A stretch of DNA of 64,000 bases, taken from Vreelandella zhanjiangensis DSM 21076 (GTDB lineage: Bacteria > Pseudomonadota > Gammaproteobacteria > Pseudomonadales > Halomonadaceae). A program made the translations under genes and the position numbers. Location of the stretch: positions 124,001-188,000 of the forward strand of contig NZ_KB898650.1 in assembly GCF_000377665.1 (NCBI RefSeq). Reading direction: 5' to 3'. Of this stretch, positions 63,596-64,000 are shown one piece after another (within the stretch, counting starts at the first letter, position 1; every line of letters begins with the position of its first letter). Below the pieces are notes generated by a model that did not search any database, was not told the origin of the DNA, and saw only the letters and a program-made list of their open reading frames with translations.

Positions 63596-64000
63596 CGCGT
63601 GGTTTATCGCCCCCTTTGATTACGGTTTTATGCGCCGGGCGGTGGTGGGTGGTTTAGCCCTTTCTCTGGCCGCCCCGCCGCTGGGCGTATTTCTGGTATT
63701 ACGCGGGATGAGCCTGATTGGCGATGCCCTTGCGCATGCCATTATGCCGGGTGTAGCCATTGGCTTTTTATTCGCCGGTTTTTCGCTGCCCATCATGAGT
63801 ATTGGCGGCGTGTTATGCGGGCTGATGGTGGCCTTGCTGGCCGGGGCGGTATCGAAGATCGGCGGTCAGCGTGAAGATGCGGCACTGGCGAGCTTTTTTA
63901 TTATCTCGTTGGCCGCGGGGGTCATGTTGATCTCCATTGGTGGGAGCAGCGTGGACTTAACCCACGTTTTGTTTGGGTCTATTTTGGCGGTCAACTCCAC
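63579..64000 (+). CDS. znuB: Zinc ABC permease ZnuB, N-terminal part
   Basis: The first ~140 residues of an ABC-3 family permease; the gene runs off the right edge. LVLRGMSLIGDALAHAIMPGVAIGFLF is the family's first conserved block. It overlaps the end of znuC by 17 bases. The ZnuA binding protein is not in the window. Confidence 0.85.
   Translation, partial: MLELLNAWFIAPFDYGFMRRAVVGGLALSLAAPPLGVFLVLRGMSLIGDALAHAIMPGVAIGFLFAGFSLPIMSIGGVLCGLMVALLAGAVSKIGGQREDAALASFFIISLAAGVMLISIGGSSVDLTHVLFGSILAVNS

Noticed and set aside
1-64000. CRISPR arrays, tRNA or rRNA genes, insertion sequences, prophage
   Set aside because: No regularly spaced repeats, transposase, integrase or structural RNA signatures were seen by eye; short or degenerate elements could be missed.

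Overview
The window is chromosomal DNA from a gammaproteobacterium, most probably a halophile of the Halomonadaceae (Halomonas/Vreelandella type). I infer this from the moderate-to-high GC, the glnA-ntrBC arrangement, the TSUP, GltS-like, TctC-like and ugp transporters, and the general look of the proteins. No rRNA, tRNA, CRISPR array, insertion sequence or prophage was seen. The dense same-strand operons look like ordinary chromosome; one clearly AT-rich gene (60308-61636) looks acquired.

Positions 1-15900 are an envelope-defence block. A complete lipid A aminoarabinose operon (arnB-C-A-D-T-E-F, minus strand) is followed by a second ArnT-like transferase cut by the window edge. Upstream lie an AcrAB-type RND pump (minus) and a divergent RstAB-like two-component system (plus), then a MurG-like glycosyltransferase. 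A 37-bp composite element occurs twice with identical internal spacing: upstream of arnB (8121-8157) and between the pump and the response regulator (12592-12628). This suggests one regulator drives lipid A modification, efflux and its own synthesis.

Positions 16000-31700 hold a TSUP permease, a probable crosslink-repair pair (FAN1-like VRR-NUC nuclease overlapping a nuclease-helicase fusion), an HDAC-like deacetylase, a GIY-YIG protein, a 1323-residue membrane GGDEF/EAL protein whose second PAS domain is a textbook LOV photosensor, an orphan TctC-type binding protein directly in front of it, YchJ, a coiled-coil lipoprotein and ArgE.

Positions 31700-48000 hold a glycerol-3-phosphate ABC transporter (ugpBAEC) behind a Pho box, an ECF42 sigma factor with its YCII/DUF1428 operon and a matching promoter, a secreted 5'-nucleotidase, an SDR, a YrhE/YjgC-type formate dehydrogenase with its DUF1641 partner, an aldo/keto reductase and a porin.

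Positions 48000-64000 hold a GT4 glycosyltransferase with a PAP2 phosphatase, a GltS-like symporter, two very small membrane/lipoprotein genes (a 43-aa protein and an entericidin), a YqiA-like esterase, ntrC-ntrB-glnA with clear NtrC boxes and a sigma-54 promoter, an acyltransferase, an esterase, the AT-rich membrane gene, and a Zur-box-controlled zinc operon (49-aa His-rich membrane peptide, znuC, znuB cut by the window end).
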